Shown in pieces: positions 8,580 through 18,750 of a DNA stretch of 64,000 nt (position 1 is the stretch's first letter; each line of letters opens with the position of its first letter). A program made the translations under genes and the position numbers. The stretch is from Chitinophagaceae bacterium (GTDB lineage Bacteria > Bacteroidota > Bacteroidia > Chitinophagales > Chitinophagaceae), in contig SAIW01000007.1 of the NCBI GenBank assembly GCA_004028795.1, forward strand, positions 372,001 to 436,000, read 5' to 3'. Below the pieces are notes generated by a model that searched no databases, had not been told where the DNA came from, and saw nothing but the letters and a program-made list of their open reading frames with translations.

Positions 8580-11500
8580 ATGGCAATTAAAAGAGATTAC
8601 AACAAAACAAAATCTACGTTTTCTCAAATCACAATCAGCCTTGCTTCTCCTGATTCTATTTTAGAGAGAAGTTTCGGCGAGGTTCTAAAGCCTGAAACCA
8701 TTAACTACCGTACTTACAAACCTGAAAGGGATGGTTTGTTTTGCGAAAGAATTTTTGGACCTGTAAAAGATTATGAATGTGCTTGCGGTAAATACAAACG
8801 TATCCGTTACAAAGGCATTGTGTGCGACCGTTGCGGTGTGGAAGTAACTGAAAAGAAAGTACGCCGTGAAAGAATGGGACACATTAAATTAGTTGTACCT
8901 GTTGTTCACATTTGGTATTTTAAAAGTTTGCCTAACAAAATCGGTTATCTGTTGGGTGTTAGCTCTAAAAAATTAGAAAGTATTGTTTACTACGAGCGTT
9001 ATGTGGTAATACAAGGTGGTGTAAAAGAAAGTTTAAGTGCAGGAGATTTATTAACTGAAGAAGAGTACTTAGATATTTTAGATAATTTACCGAAAGATAA
9101 TCAATTCCTTCCGGATGAAGACCCGCAAAAATTTGTGGCTAAAATGGGAGCCGAAGCCATCCAGGCTTTATTGGAAAGATTGGATTTGGATGAATTGAGT
9201 TACCAATTACGTAATGCTGCTGCAACAGAAACTTCACAACAACGTAAGGCTGACGCTTTAAAACGTTTAAGTGTTGTTGAAGCTTTCCGCGATTCTTCAA
9301 ACAGAATTTCTAACCGTCCTGAATGGATGGTTATGCAATATATACCCGTTATTCCACCTGAATTAAGACCATTGGTTCCTTTGGATGGCGGACGTTTCGC
9401 TTCATCTGATTTGAACGATTTATATCGTCGTGTAATTATTCGTAACAATCGTTTAAAAAGATTATTGGAGATTAAAGCCCCAGAAGTAATCTTACGTAAC
9501 GAAAAACGTATGTTGCAGGAGGCTATCGATTCATTATTCGATAACTCCCGTAAATCAAACGCTGTTAAAGCTGAAGGCGGACGTGCATTAAAATCGCTTT
9601 CAGATGTATTAAAAGGTAAACAAGGTCGTTTCCGTCAGAATTTATTGGGTAAACGTGTTGACTACTCAGGTCGTTCTGTAATCGTAGTAGGACCGGAATT
9701 GAAAATGCATGAGTGCGGTTTACCAAAAGATATGGCTGCTGAATTATTCAAGCCGTTTATCATTCGTAAATTAATTGAAAGAGGCATTGTAAAAACTGTT
9801 AAGAGTGCCAAGAAATTGGTTGACAGAAAAGAAAATGTAATCTGGGATATTCTTGAAAATATATTGAAAGGTCATCCTGTAATGTTAAACCGTGCCCCGA
9901 CATTGCACCGTTTATCTATTCAGGCATTCCAACCAAGATTGGTGGAAGGTAAAGCCATTCAATTACACCCATTGGTTACTTCTGCGTTCAACGCCGATTT
10001 CGATGGTGATCAGATGGCGGTTCACGTTCCGTTAAGCAGTGCTGCTATTTTAGAAGCACAATTATTAATGTTGTCTTCTCACAACATTCTAAACCCTCAA
10101 AACGGTACGCCGATTACACTTCCTTCACAAGACATGGTGTTGGGATTGTATTACATTACCAAAGGCAAAAAATCAACTGAAACTGAAAAGGTAAAAGGAG
10201 AAGGCAAAATATTCTACAGCCTTGAAGAAGTAATTATTGCTTACAACGAGGGCGTTGTTGATTTACATGCAGCTATTAAGGTGAAAACCAATGTTCGCGT
10301 AAACGGAGAATTAGTTAAGAAATTAATTGATACAACTGTTGGGCGTGTATTATTTAACCAACATGTGCCTGCTGAAGTGGGTTATATTAATGCTTTATTA
10401 ACCAAGAAAAGTTTAAGAGAAATTATTGGTGATATTATTAAAATTACCAATGTTCCTAAAACTGCTAAGTTCTTAGATGATATTAAGCAATTAGGTTTCC
10501 GTATGGCTTTCCGTGGTGGGTTGAGTTTTAGTGTGAATGATTTAATTGTTCCTGAAGTAAGAAACGAGATGTTGGAAAATGCAAAGAATGAGGTTGAAGA
10601 AGTTTGGGAAAGCTATAATATGGGATTAATTACCAATAATGAGCGTTATAATCAGGTAATTGATATTTGGGGTAAAGTGGATATGAGAATTACAGAAACA
10701 CTTATCCGTGAAATGGCAACAGATAAACAAGGCTTTAACTCTGTTTATATGATGCTTGATTCCGGGGCCCGTGGTTCTAAAACACAGGTTAAACAGTTAG
10801 TGGGTATCAGAGGATTGATGGCTAAACCAAGAAAAAGCGGTAGTTCAGGAAGTGAGGTTATTGAAAACCCGATTCTATCAAACTTTAAAGGTGGTTTGAA
10901 CGTATTGGATTACTTTATCTCTACGCATGGTGCACGTAAAGGTTTGGCAGATACAGCCTTGAAAACAGCTGATGCCGGTTACTTGACCCGTCGTTTGGTT
11001 GACGTAGCCCAAGACGTTGTAATTTCTGAAGAAGATTGCGGTACACTTCGCGGTATTGCTACAGGTGCATTAAAAGATAATGAAGATATTATTGAACCGT
11101 TAAGCGATAGAATTGAAGGCAGAACAACTATTCATGATGTAATTCATCCTGTAACTGATAAATTAATTGTTAAAGCAGGTGAAGAAATTACATCTGATAT
11201 TGCTAAAGAAATTGAGGAGAGCGGTATCGAAAGTGTCGAAATCCGTTCGGTATTAACCTGCGAGGCTAAACGTGGCGTTTGTGTAAAATGTTATGGTAAA
11301 AACTTAGCTACAGGATATATTACTCAAAAAGGAGATGCTGTTGGTATCATTGCTGCACAATCAATCGGTGAGCCCGGTACACAATTAACCTTGCGTACTT
11401 TCCACGTGGGTGGTGTTGCCGGTAGTGCAAATATTGAAAACGGCTTAGCGGCAAAATTTGATGGTACTATTCAGTTTGACGGTTTACGTTCTGTTGCTGC

Positions 11501-12866
11501 TGTAAATAACGAAGGCGAGAAAACACAAATTGTAATCGGTCGTACAGGTGAAGTGAGAATTATGGATGTGAAAAACGATCGTTTATTAATTACTAATAAC
11601 GTTCCTTATGGTTCTACTTTATTGGTAAAAGATGGTCAGCAGGTTAAAAAGGGAGATATGATTTGTACCTGGGATCCATTCAATAACGTAATTGTAGCAG
11701 AGCAAAACGGTACTATTAAATTTGAGAGTGTAATTGAAGGTATTACTTACCGCGATGAAGCTGATGATCAAACAGGTCACCGTGAAAAAGTAGTTATTGA
11801 AACAAAAGATAAAACAAAAATACCAACGGTTATTGTTGAAGGTAAAGACTTGAAACAGTACAACTTACCGGTAGGTTCTCACATTTCAGTTGAAGAAGGT
11901 GATGAAGTTAAAGCCGGTCAGGTGTTGGTGAAAATTCCACGTATTTTAGGTAAGGCAAGAGATATTACGGGAGGTCTTCCTCGTGTAACTGAGTTGTTTG
12001 AAGCACGTAACCCTGCAAACCCTGCTATTGTATGTGAAATTGATGGTGTGGTTAGCTTTGGTAATGTAAAACGCGGTAACCGTGAAATTGCAGTTGAAAG
12101 TAAGGATGGCATGGTGAAGAAATACTTGGTTCCATTATCCCGCCAGATTCTTGTACAGGATGGAGACTTTGTAAAAGCAGGTGCTCCGTTATCTGATGGT
12201 CAAATTGCTCCTTACGATATTTTAAACATCAAAGGGCCATTTGCAGTACAGGAATATGTGGTTAATGAAATTCAGGAAGTATATCGCTTACAAGGTGTGA
12301 AAATCAACGATAAACATATTGAAGTAATTGTTCGTCAAATGATGAAAAAAGTGGAAATTGTTGATGCAGGAGATACTAAATTCTTAGAAGAAGATTTGGA
12401 AGATAGATTTGATTTTATTGAAGAGAATGACAGAATCTTTGATAAGAAAGTAGTTACTGATGCAGGCGAAAGCAGCAGAATGAGAGCCGGACAGATTGTA
12501 ACACTTCGTGAATTAAGAGAAGAGAATTCAATTTTACGTCGTTCAGATAAAAAATTAGTTGAAGTACGTGATGCAAAACCTGCCACAGCTACTCCGGTGT
12601 TATTAGGTATTACCAAAGCATCTTTGGGTGTACAAAGCTGGATTAGTGCTGCATCGTTCCAGGAAACAACTAAGGTATTAAGTACAGCAGCTATTAATGG
12701 TAAATTAGATAACATGCTTGGATTGAAAGAGAATGTTATTACCGGCCACTTAATTCCTGCTGGTACAGGACAACGTGATTTTGAAAACATGATTGTAGGA
12801 AGCAAAGAAGAATATGAAGTGCTTTCTGCAACACGTGAAGCAATGAGTTTTGATGATGATGAATAA
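8580..12866 (+). CDS. rpoC: RNA polymerase beta' subunit
   Basis: Catalytic beta' subunit, 1428 aa, full length for this phylum. Visible landmarks: N-terminal zinc site [19 protein letters not shown] (about residues 64-82), the active-site loop [12 protein letters not shown] with the three Mg-binding Asp (about 470), the trigger-loop region [16 protein letters not shown], and the second zinc site [14 protein letters not shown] (about 894). The start is fixed by [20 protein letters not shown]. It is preceded by its own predicted promoter and not by rpoB, and is followed by a strong terminator, so it appears to be transcribed alone. Confidence 0.99.
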   Translation: MAIKRDYNKTKSTFSQITISLASPDSILERSFGEVLKPETINYRTYKPERDGLFCERIFGPVKDYECACGKYKRIRYKGIVCDRCGVEVTEKKVRRERMGHIKLVVPVVHIWYFKSLPNKIGYLLGVSSKKLESIVYYERYVVIQGGVKESLSAGDLLTEEEYLDILDNLPKDNQFLPDEDPQKFVAKMGAEAIQALLERLDLDELSYQLRNAAATETSQQRKADALKRLSVVEAFRDSSNRISNRPEWMVMQYIPVIPPELRPLVPLDGGRFASSDLNDLYRRVIIRNNRLKRLLEIKAPEVILRNEKRMLQEAIDSLFDNSRKSNAVKAEGGRALKSLSDVLKGKQGRFRQNLLGKRVDYSGRSVIVVGPELKMHECGLPKDMAAELFKPFIIRKLIERGIVKTVKSAKKLVDRKENVIWDILENILKGHPVMLNRAPTLHRLSIQAFQPRLVEGKAIQLHPLVTSAFNADFDGDQMAVHVPLSSAAILEAQLLMLSSHNILNPQNGTPITLPSQDMVLGLYYITKGKKSTETEKVKGEGKIFYSLEEVIIAYNEGVVDLHAAIKVKTNVRVNGELVKKLIDTTVGRVLFNQHVPAEVGYINALLTKKSLREIIGDIIKITNVPKTAKFLDDIKQLGFRMAFRGGLSFSVNDLIVPEVRNEMLENAKNEVEEVWESYNMGLITNNERYNQVIDIWGKVDMRITETLIREMATDKQGFNSVYMMLDSGARGSKTQVKQLVGIRGLMAKPRKSGSSGSEVIENPILSNFKGGLNVLDYFISTHGARKGLADTALKTADAGYLTRRLVDVAQDVVISEEDCGTLRGIATGALKDNEDIIEPLSDRIEGRTTIHDVIHPVTDKLIVKAGEEITSDIAKEIEESGIESVEIRSVLTCEAKRGVCVKCYGKNLATGYITQKGDAVGIIAAQSIGEPGTQLTLRTFHVGGVAGSANIENGLAAKFDGTIQFDGLRSVAAVNNEGEKTQIVIGRTGEVRIMDVKNDRLLITNNVPYGSTLLVKDGQQVKKGDMICTWDPFNNVIVAEQNGTIKFESVIEGITYRDEADDQTGHREKVVIETKDKTKIPTVIVEGKDLKQYNLPVGSHISVEEGDEVKAGQVLVKIPRILGKARDITGGLPRVTELFEARNPANPAIVCEIDGVVSFGNVKRGNREIAVESKDGMVKKYLVPLSRQILVQDGDFVKAGAPLSDGQIAPYDILNIKGPFAVQEYVVNEIQEVYRLQGVKINDKHIEVIVRQMMKKVEIVDAGDTKFLEEDLEDRFDFIEENDRIFDKKVVTDAGESSRMRAGQIVTLRELREENSILRRSDKKLVEVRDAKPATATPVLLGITKASLGVQSWISAASFQETTKVLSTAAINGKLDNMLGLKENVITGHLIPAGTGQRDFENMIVGSKEEYEVLSATREAMSFDDDE

Positions 12867-12908
12867 TTGCTTCATTAATTGTTGAACGATTGGGTTATTT
12901 ATCAATAT

Positions 12909-12944
12909 AAGCAGGAGGTTGAAATATACTTCCTGCTTTTTTTT
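12909..12944 (+). terminator. rpoC terminator
   Basis: AAGCAGGA / TCCTGCTT stem with an eight-base T-run directly after it, 43 bases past the rpoC stop. Confidence 0.85.
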
Positions 12945-12961
12945 AAGATGCCCGAAGAATT

Positions 12962-12985
12962 GAACGTACAAGTGTGCGACGCAAC
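12962..12985 (+). repeat. Dispersed repeat family A, copy 2
   Basis: Full core GTACAAGTGTGCGACGCAAC preceded by GAAC and followed by AAAAG. It lies between the rpoC terminator and the promoter of the OmpH-like gene. Confidence 0.85.
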
Positions 12986-13052
12986 AAAAGAAGCTATGAA
13001 AAACATATGCCGGTATCATTATTCTTAACACTTCTATTTTATATTGCAGTTT

Positions 13053-13060
13053 TACTTTTG
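13053..13060 (+). promoter_or_regulatory. Predicted -7 element for the OmpH-like gene
   Basis: TACTTTTG fits TAnnTTTG, 18 bases before the ATG, implying a short leader of about 12 bases. Confidence 0.5.
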
Positions 13061-13078
13061 ATAATTAAATAACGTTGA

Positions 13079-13669
13079 ATGAAAAATTTTACACTGGGTT
13101 TAAATATTGTTTTGCTTGCTGCCGTTGCCGTTTTATTTTATTTACATTTTTCTTCTAAAAAGCCTGTTGCAACTGCAACTCAAGGTGCTGTAAATTCAAC
13201 TAACAGCGGAGGCTTTAAAGTAGCTTATTTTGAAATGGATACTTTGCAAAATCAATTTGAATACTATAAAGAAGTAAGAAGTTCTTTATTAGCAAAAGAC
13301 CAAAGTATGGCAAGAGAGTTATCTATTGCTGAAAATGAGTTCGCTAAAAAATATCAGGATTTTCAAAGAACAGGGGCAAGCCTTTCTCAGGCAGATTTAG
13401 CTAAAAAACAACAGGAGTTGGTTGATATGGATAAGAGTTTGAAAGCTAAAAAACAATCGATGGAGCAGGAAATGGCAGACGAAACAACACATAAGCTTCA
13501 GGATATAAAAAAGAAGATTGAAGATTATTTGAAAAATTATAATAAAGACAAAGGCTTCGCCTATATTTTGTCAAGCTCTGCAGATTTGTTTTATTATAAA
13601 GATTCTGTTTACAATGTAACGGCTGACTTAATTAAGGGGCTTAATACATTGTATCCTAAGAAAAAATAA
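13079..13669 (+). CDS. OmpH/Skp-family periplasmic chaperone-like protein
   Basis: 196 aa with an N-terminal hydrophobic segment (residues 6-24), then a Ser/Thr linker, a start strand FKVAYFEMDTLQNQFEYYKE and a long charged coiled coil (about 70-165) ending in a short beta region, which is the Skp/OmpH plan. Skp proteins hold unfolded outer-membrane proteins in the periplasm. The first segment has no clear cleavage site, so the protein may stay membrane-anchored. It is monocistronic between a promoter and a perfect palindromic terminator. Confidence 0.8.
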   Translation: MKNFTLGLNIVLLAAVAVLFYLHFSSKKPVATATQGAVNSTNSGGFKVAYFEMDTLQNQFEYYKEVRSSLLAKDQSMARELSIAENEFAKKYQDFQRTGASLSQADLAKKQQELVDMDKSLKAKKQSMEQEMADETTHKLQDIKKKIEDYLKNYNKDKGFAYILSSSADLFYYKDSVYNVTADLIKGLNTLYPKKK

Positions 13670-13696
13670 TTAGTGAACTTATTTCCATTATCTTAC

Positions 13697-13724
13697 AATC
13701 CTGCTGAATTCAGCAGGATTTTTT
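13697..13724 (+). terminator. Palindromic terminator
   Basis: A perfect 24-base palindrome centred on GAATTC (12-base arms beginning AATCCTGCTG) followed by T5, 27 bases after the OmpH-like stop. Confidence 0.85.
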
Positions 13725-13751
13725 ATTGCATAATTTTTAACCAAAACTATT

Positions 13752-15185
13752 ATGGCTGAAACCAATGCTTCATCTTTTAAACCTACTTTAAGCCTTACAG
13801 ATGCAACCATGATTGTTGCAGGCAGTATGATTGGCTCAGGAATTTTTATTGTAAGTGCAGATATTACCAGAAACGTTGGTAGTGCGGGTTGGTTAATTGC
13901 AGTGTGGTTAATTACAGGGTTTATGACATTGACTGCTGCATTAAGTTATGGAGAGCTGAGTGCAATGTTTCCCAAAGCGGGAGGCCAGTATGTATATTTA
14001 AAAGAAGCATATAATCCCTTAGTCGGTTTTTTATATGGATGGAGTTTTTTTGCAGTCATTCAAACAGGTACTATCGCTGCTGTTGGTGTTGCCTTTTCAA
14101 AGTTTCTGGCTTATCTGGTTCCTGAATTAGGGAACAATTATTTATTACATGATTTTGTTTTCTTGAAGATTTATTCAGGTCAAATTGTTGCCATAGTCAT
14201 TATTGTTTTACTTACATACATCAACTCAAGAGGAGTTAAGGAAGGAAAATTTATTCAAACATTATTTACTTCTGCCAAATTATTGGCATTACTGGGTTTA
14301 ATTGTTTTTGGATTTGTTTTAGTGAAGCAGAGTTATTGGGTTGAAAACTGGAAAACAGGCTTTACTGCCATGCAGGATTTCGGACAAAAAGATGCTAATG
14401 GTGCCTTACAACCAACTTTATGGAAGGGTATTGCAGGCAGTGCTTTATTAGGTGCTATTGCTGCGAGCATGGTCGGTTCAATTTTTAGCAGTGATGCATG
14501 GAACAATGTAACTTTTATTGCCGGTGAAATGAAAAACCCTAAACGCAATATCGGGTTGAGTTTGTTTTTAGGAACATTGATAGTTACCGTTATTTATGTT
14601 TCAGCCAATTTAATGTACCTGAATGTTTTACCACTAAATGAAATTGCATTTGCAAAAGACGATAGAGTAGCAGTTGTTGCTGCCAACCAAATATTTCCTT
14701 CGTTTGGTACAACGCTGATAGCAGTATTAATAATGGTTTCAACGTTTGGTTGTAACAATGGATTGATACTGGCAGGAGCAAGAGTTTATTACACCATGTC
14801 GAAAGACGGCTTATTTTTTAAACAGGCAGGAACTTTAAATAAAAATGGCGTACCACAATGGGCGTTGTGGGCTCAATGTGTTGTTGCAGCTATTTTATGT
14901 TTAAGCGGTAAGTATGGTGATTTATTGGATATGATTTCTTTTGTCGTGGTAATATTTTATGTATTAACTATTATCGGCATATTTATTCTCCGTAAAAAAA
15001 TGCCTGATGCAGAAAGACCTTATAAAGCATTTGGTTATCCTGTGTTACCCGCTCTGTATGTAACAATGGGCTTAAGCTTTTGTGCTTTGTTGGTTGCTTA
15101 TAAACCTCAATACACTTGGCCCGGTTTAATCATTGTTTTAATTGGTATTCCATTGTATTTTGCAGCCCGAAGAAAAGAAGCATAA
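13752..15185 (+). CDS. APC-family amino acid permease
   Basis: 477-aa inner-membrane transporter with about 12 hydrophobic segments. The N-terminal signature VAGSMIGSGIFIVSADI (about residue 21) is the unwound TM1 substrate site of the APC superfamily, and AALSYGELSAMFPKAGGQYV (about 62-81) is typical TM2. The large TM5-TM6 region around NVTFIAGEMKNPKRNIGLSL is family-typical. The substrate cannot be read from sequence; an amino acid/polyamine antiporter of the LAT/serine-threonine exchanger type is likely. The stop lies one base before the heptose-phosphate kinase ATG, so the two are co-transcribed. Confidence 0.92.
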   Translation: MAETNASSFKPTLSLTDATMIVAGSMIGSGIFIVSADITRNVGSAGWLIAVWLITGFMTLTAALSYGELSAMFPKAGGQYVYLKEAYNPLVGFLYGWSFFAVIQTGTIAAVGVAFSKFLAYLVPELGNNYLLHDFVFLKIYSGQIVAIVIIVLLTYINSRGVKEGKFIQTLFTSAKLLALLGLIVFGFVLVKQSYWVENWKTGFTAMQDFGQKDANGALQPTLWKGIAGSALLGAIAASMVGSIFSSDAWNNVTFIAGEMKNPKRNIGLSLFLGTLIVTVIYVSANLMYLNVLPLNEIAFAKDDRVAVVAANQIFPSFGTTLIAVLIMVSTFGCNNGLILAGARVYYTMSKDGLFFKQAGTLNKNGVPQWALWAQCVVAAILCLSGKYGDLLDMISFVVVIFYVLTIIGIFILRKKMPDAERPYKAFGYPVLPALYVTMGLSFCALLVAYKPQYTWPGLIIVLIGIPLYFAARRKEA

Positions 15186-15186
15186 T

Positions 15187-16173
15187 ATGAATTTTAAAGC
15201 GTTGTTTGAGCAATTTAAGAACATCAAAGTTGTTGTTTTAGGTGATGTTATGCTTGATACATATTTATGGGGTCATGTTGAAAGAATTTCTCCTGAAGCT
15301 CCTGTGCCTGTTGTTAGTTTAGATAAGAAAGAATACAGAATAGGCGGTGCCGGAAATGTAGCATTAAATCTTGTTGCCTTAGGTGCTGATACTTCAATTA
15401 TTTCCGTTATCGGTAATGATGAAGATGGCAAACAATTGACTTCTATGTTTGAAAAAGATAATGTTCAAACAGCATTATTATTAACTTCTTCTGAAAGAAT
15501 CACTACAAACAAAACACGTATCATCAGTCGTAATCAGCAAATGATGCGTTTAGACGCAGAAATAACAAAAGACATTTCTGCAAAAGACGAACAAAGTTTA
15601 ATTGAAAAAATAGAAACGCTTTTCAAAACAAACAAACCCGATGTCTTAATTTTTGAAGATTATAATAAAGGTGTGTTGACCGATAAAATTATCTCTTCAG
15701 TTATAGCATTGTGCAAACAATATGATGTTTTAACAACGGTTGACCCGAAAAAGAAAAACTTCTTTGCATTTAAAGGCGTTGATATTTTTAAACCCAATTT
15801 AAAAGAAGTAAAAGCAGGTTTGAATGTTTTATTAGAAGAAGTGAGCAAAGAAAATCTGCAACAAATACATACAGGCTTAAAAGAAAAATTACAACATGAA
15901 ATTTCTTTAATTACGCTTTCAGAGTATGGTATGTTTTATCAATCTTCATTAGCCAATAAAATTATTCCGACACATGTAAGAAACATTGCAGATGTAAGCG
16001 GTGCAGGGGATACAGTTATTGCTGTTGCTTCTCTGGTATATGCAGCAACCAAACAAATTGAATTAGCAGCAGAAATAGCCAATATTGCCGGCGGATTAGT
16101 TTGTGAAGAAGTTGGTACCGCCGCAATAAACAGCGAAAAATTATTGGCAGAATGTGAATTATTGTTAAGCTAA
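15187..16173 (+). CDS. rfaE1: D-glycero-beta-D-manno-heptose-7-phosphate kinase
   Basis: PfkB/ribokinase-fold sugar kinase of the RfaE domain I type, which makes heptose 1,7-bisphosphate for the LPS core. Seen: VVVLGDVMLDTYLWGHVERI (about residues 11-30), the sugar-binding IGGAGNVALNL, and the catalytic DVSGAGDTVIAVASL (GAGDT about residue 271). The 328-aa protein lacks the C-terminal nucleotidyltransferase domain of HldE, so a separate RfaE2 is expected elsewhere. I start it at 15187 (MNFKALFEQF); a longer in-frame start inside the permease would overlap that gene. Other ribokinase-family specificities are possible, but EAPVPVVSL is typical of RfaE. Confidence 0.9.
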   Translation: MNFKALFEQFKNIKVVVLGDVMLDTYLWGHVERISPEAPVPVVSLDKKEYRIGGAGNVALNLVALGADTSIISVIGNDEDGKQLTSMFEKDNVQTALLLTSSERITTNKTRIISRNQQMMRLDAEITKDISAKDEQSLIEKIETLFKTNKPDVLIFEDYNKGVLTDKIISSVIALCKQYDVLTTVDPKKKNFFAFKGVDIFKPNLKEVKAGLNVLLEEVSKENLQQIHTGLKEKLQHEISLITLSEYGMFYQSSLANKIIPTHVRNIADVSGAGDTVIAVASLVYAATKQIELAAEIANIAGGLVCEEVGTAAINSEKLLAECELLLS

Positions 16174-16230
16174 ATCTTTCGCATTTCTTTATCATTTTCT
16201 CGCATAGTTTCGTTTAAAATTTAGATACCC

Positions 16231-16956
16231 ATGAAAATAATTTTTAGTGCAATATTGTTATTAGGCGTATTTCAATTGAATGCTCAAAGCCTGAAAAATG
16301 TTTTTTCAAGAACAATTTCAAAATCTAATGATAACACAACAGCAGCTTCATTAAACGGAGATGAAATTGGTAATGCGTTGAAAGAAGCTTTACAAAAAGG
16401 TGTTGAACGTGGTACTGCACAATTGTCTGCAACAGATGGATTTTTTAAAAACGCAGCAGTAAAAATTTTATTACCACCCGAAGCCCAGAAAGCAGGAGAT
16501 AAATTACGTGCATTAGGTTTTGATAAACAGGTTGATGATGCTGTTTTAAGTATGAACCGTGCTGCTGAAGATGCAGCTAAAACTGCTGCTCCTATTTTTA
16601 TCAGTGTCATTAAACAAATGAGTATAACAGATGCAGCCGGGTTATTAAAAGGCGGCGATAGTGCAGCTACCAAATACTTGCGTGAAAAAACTACAGTACA
16701 ATTAACGAATGCTTTCAGGCCTGTTATTGAACAATCAATGGCAAAGACAGATGCCACAAAATACTGGAATACATTAACGACTACTTACAATAAAGTTCCT
16801 TTTGTAAAAAAGATAAATACTGATTTAGCAGCTTATGTTACAGAAAAAGCGTTGAGTGGTATTTTTTATCAATTGGCTTTGGAAGAGCAACAAATTCGTA
16901 CAAACCCTGTTGCCCGCACAACTGATTTATTAAAGAAAGTTTTTGGTGGCAATTGA
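16231..16956 (+). CDS. DUF4197 family exported protein
   Basis: 241 aa with a signal peptide (MKIIFSAILLLGVFQLNAQ, cleavage after NA-Q). The body matches DUF4197 as I recall it: GNALKEALQKGVERGTAQLS, NAAVKILLPPEAQKAGDKLR and FVKKINTDLAAYVTEKALSG. Function is unknown; homologues are periplasmic helical proteins. A TAGTTTCG sequence at 16205-16212 could be a -7 element with one mismatch. It is convergent with the SUKH gene, only 11 bases apart. Confidence 0.85.
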   Translation: MKIIFSAILLLGVFQLNAQSLKNVFSRTISKSNDNTTAASLNGDEIGNALKEALQKGVERGTAQLSATDGFFKNAAVKILLPPEAQKAGDKLRALGFDKQVDDAVLSMNRAAEDAAKTAAPIFISVIKQMSITDAAGLLKGGDSAATKYLREKTTVQLTNAFRPVIEQSMAKTDATKYWNTLTTTYNKVPFVKKINTDLAAYVTEKALSGIFYQLALEEQQIRTNPVARTTDLLKKVFGGN

Positions 16957-16967
16957 TATAGTGCTGA

Positions 16968-17390
16968 TTAAGAGAACCAACTTTCATTATTATCTAATCT
17001 GGTTAAAAAATCAGTGAATGAATCACCAATTGTAAGATGATATTGCTTATCTAAATCAATGAGTGGAGAGAGAATAATTCTATTAACTTTTAGATTATAA
17101 AATTCTATAGCAATAAATTCACTACTTGCATTATCACCAATACCCAATGTCATTGGTAGCTTATTAATTATGCCGTAACTATTATTTCTTTCCAGTATTT
17201 CATCACAGCCCCACAGGTTAACAAATTCAAGCCCTATTGAACCAAAAAAGCCATCAAAATTTTCAAGATAAAATTTGTAATCCTCGGGAAGTGAAACTAA
17301 AATTTGATTTTCGATTTCTTCTAATGTTGTTTTAGCCACATTAATACGTTGAGAAAAATTATACTTTGTCAAAATATTTTTGAGTTGCAT
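16968..17390 (-). CDS. SMI1/KNR4 (SUKH) family protein
   Basis: 140 aa, with the SUKH pattern: an early helix TLEEIENQI, then LVSLPEDYKFYLENFDGFFG, a middle LWGCDEILERN and a late IGDSFTDFLTRL. SUKH proteins are often immunity proteins against polymorphic or contact-dependent toxins, but they also occur alone. No toxin gene lies beside it, so its partner is not visible here. The gene is more AT-rich than its neighbours, and a repeat A copy lies directly upstream; both fit an accessory gene. Confidence 0.8.
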   Translation of the reverse strand: MQLKNILTKYNFSQRINVAKTTLEEIENQILVSLPEDYKFYLENFDGFFGSIGLEFVNLWGCDEILERNNSYGIINKLPMTLGIGDNASSEFIAIEFYNLKVNRIILSPLIDLDKQYHLTIGDSFTDFLTRLDNNESWFS

Positions 17391-17438
17391 TATTTAGATA
17401 CTAAATTTTTTTGATTAGTAAGTTAATAATATTCTTCA

Positions 17439-17458
17439 GTACAAGTGTGCGACGCAAC
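17439..17458 (+). repeat. Dispersed repeat family A, copy 3
   Basis: Exact core GTACAAGTGTGCGACGCAAC followed by AAAAGCTTAATTAATAA; the leading GAAC is replaced by CTTCA. Located between the SUKH gene and the periplasmic binding protein gene. Confidence 0.85.
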
Positions 17459-17497
17459 AAAAGCTTAATTAATAACTGAAAAGCTGACTACCCAAAA

Positions 17498-18661
17498 TCA
17501 ATTCACTTGTTTAATGGTATTACCTACTTTTTTAATGAAGTAGAGTTTATTGTTTTCGTAATAATCTATAGTGTTCTTACTGTTTTTATTGGGCAGTATA
17601 TTGAATTCGTTGAATAGTTTGAATTTCTTTTCTGATAAATGATTCATCATTAATCCGCTGCCGTATAGTATGTACAAATGGGTAAAATAATATACAGATT
17701 CGTAACCTTTCAGCATCATATCAGTTGCATGCTGGTTAAATGCTGCTTTGTATTTTAACGATATAGAATTGTATAACGAAAATGTTTTAGGATAATAAAA
17801 TGGCGTGGAATAAACAGTTTCAACAGTAGCATCTTCAGGTATTCTTAAAACATCCCAGGTGGGTGTGCCTATAATGGTTGAGTTATAAGTTTTTAAGTTG
17901 TTTATAGCTTTAATTAATCTTAGTCCGAATGCTTCATCTATGGTGCCGCAAATAATGGTGTTATGTTTGGTACTGTCTAAATAATCTGCAATCTGTTTTA
18001 CAGAAAAACTATCTGTAAGCTCAATGCTTTTTATTTTTAAAGGAACGGCGGGTGTAGTTCTGGCCATATCTGCAAATACGCTCTGCATAAGGTTTTCAAC
18101 AGCTCCTTTGCGGTTAAAATAAACTATGTTGCCGGTTGCATAGTTGCGTTGAACATACTTATACAACTCCTTACAATGCGTACGCAAAGTTGAATTAAGG
18201 AGAATAAAATAAGGATTATCGGAAACGCCACCATCATTAGGATAAGTAGCAGATATGAGCGGAATTTTGTAGATAGCGGCATAGTCAGTTAAAGTTTTAA
18301 GTTCACTTCGATTAGTGAAGGAAGCAATAATTAAACCAACGTTTTTCATCTCATCCTTTAACAAGATGCTGCTTAAATTTTCTTTGCTGCTTTTAGTATC
18401 GTAAATATTTATTTCGAAAGAATAGCCTTCTGCTTTTAATGAATCAACCGCCATTGTTACACCATTATAAAACTCCAAACCGGGTAACATATTCTTAGGT
18501 AAATTATTATTGCCTAACTTATAATTGTTACCATCAAAAGCACTGTCAATATATAAGGGAGCAAAGACGGCTATTTTATTAATTATTGTTTGAGCTTTAA
18601 CATGGAACGATAAAAGTGAAAGGAGCAAAACAATAACCAATATGGAAGTAAATCGTTGCAT
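17498..18661 (-). CDS. Periplasmic binding protein type 1-fold protein
   Basis: 387 aa with a signal peptide (hydrophobic residues 6-22, cut after VKA-Q). The rest follows a type 1 periplasmic-binding fold: an early strand KIAVFAPLYIDSAF, LEFYNGVTMAVDSLKAEGY, then ISATYPNDGG and GTPTWDVLRI, much as in branched-chain amino acid receptors. In Bacteroidota such proteins are often lone receptors; no permease or ATPase lies beside it, so ligand and use are unknown. It follows guaA in the same direction after a repeat-filled spacer. A TAGCTTTA sequence at 18668-18675 might be its -7 element. Confidence 0.8.
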   Translation of the reverse strand: MQRFTSILVIVLLLSLLSFHVKAQTIINKIAVFAPLYIDSAFDGNNYKLGNNNLPKNMLPGLEFYNGVTMAVDSLKAEGYSFEINIYDTKSSKENLSSILLKDEMKNVGLIIASFTNRSELKTLTDYAAIYKIPLISATYPNDGGVSDNPYFILLNSTLRTHCKELYKYVQRNYATGNIVYFNRKGAVENLMQSVFADMARTTPAVPLKIKSIELTDSFSVKQIADYLDSTKHNTIICGTIDEAFGLRLIKAINNLKTYNSTIIGTPTWDVLRIPEDATVETVYSTPFYYPKTFSLYNSISLKYKAAFNQHATDMMLKGYESVYYFTHLYILYGSGLMMNHLSEKKFKLFNEFNILPNKNSKNTIDYYENNKLYFIKKVGNTIKQVN

Positions 18662-18687
18662 GAAATATAAAGCTACATTTTATGACA

Positions 18688-18744
18688 CTAATTAAATCGA
18701 ATTACACGAATTATATTTAAGGAAGTAATTCGTGCATTTGTGGC
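18688..18744. repeat. AATTCGTGTAATTCG-type inverted repeat, copy 1
   Basis: Arms ATCGAATTACACGAATTA and TAATTCGTGCATTTGTGG, imperfectly complementary. A related tract lies between pepP and pssA (60288-60360). No T-run follows. Confidence 0.55.
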
Positions 18745-18750
18745 AAAGCC

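Noticed and set aside
12335-12805. A 156-codon antisense frame within rpoC
   Set aside because: It is a shadow of the highly conserved rpoC coding strand, with no independent features.
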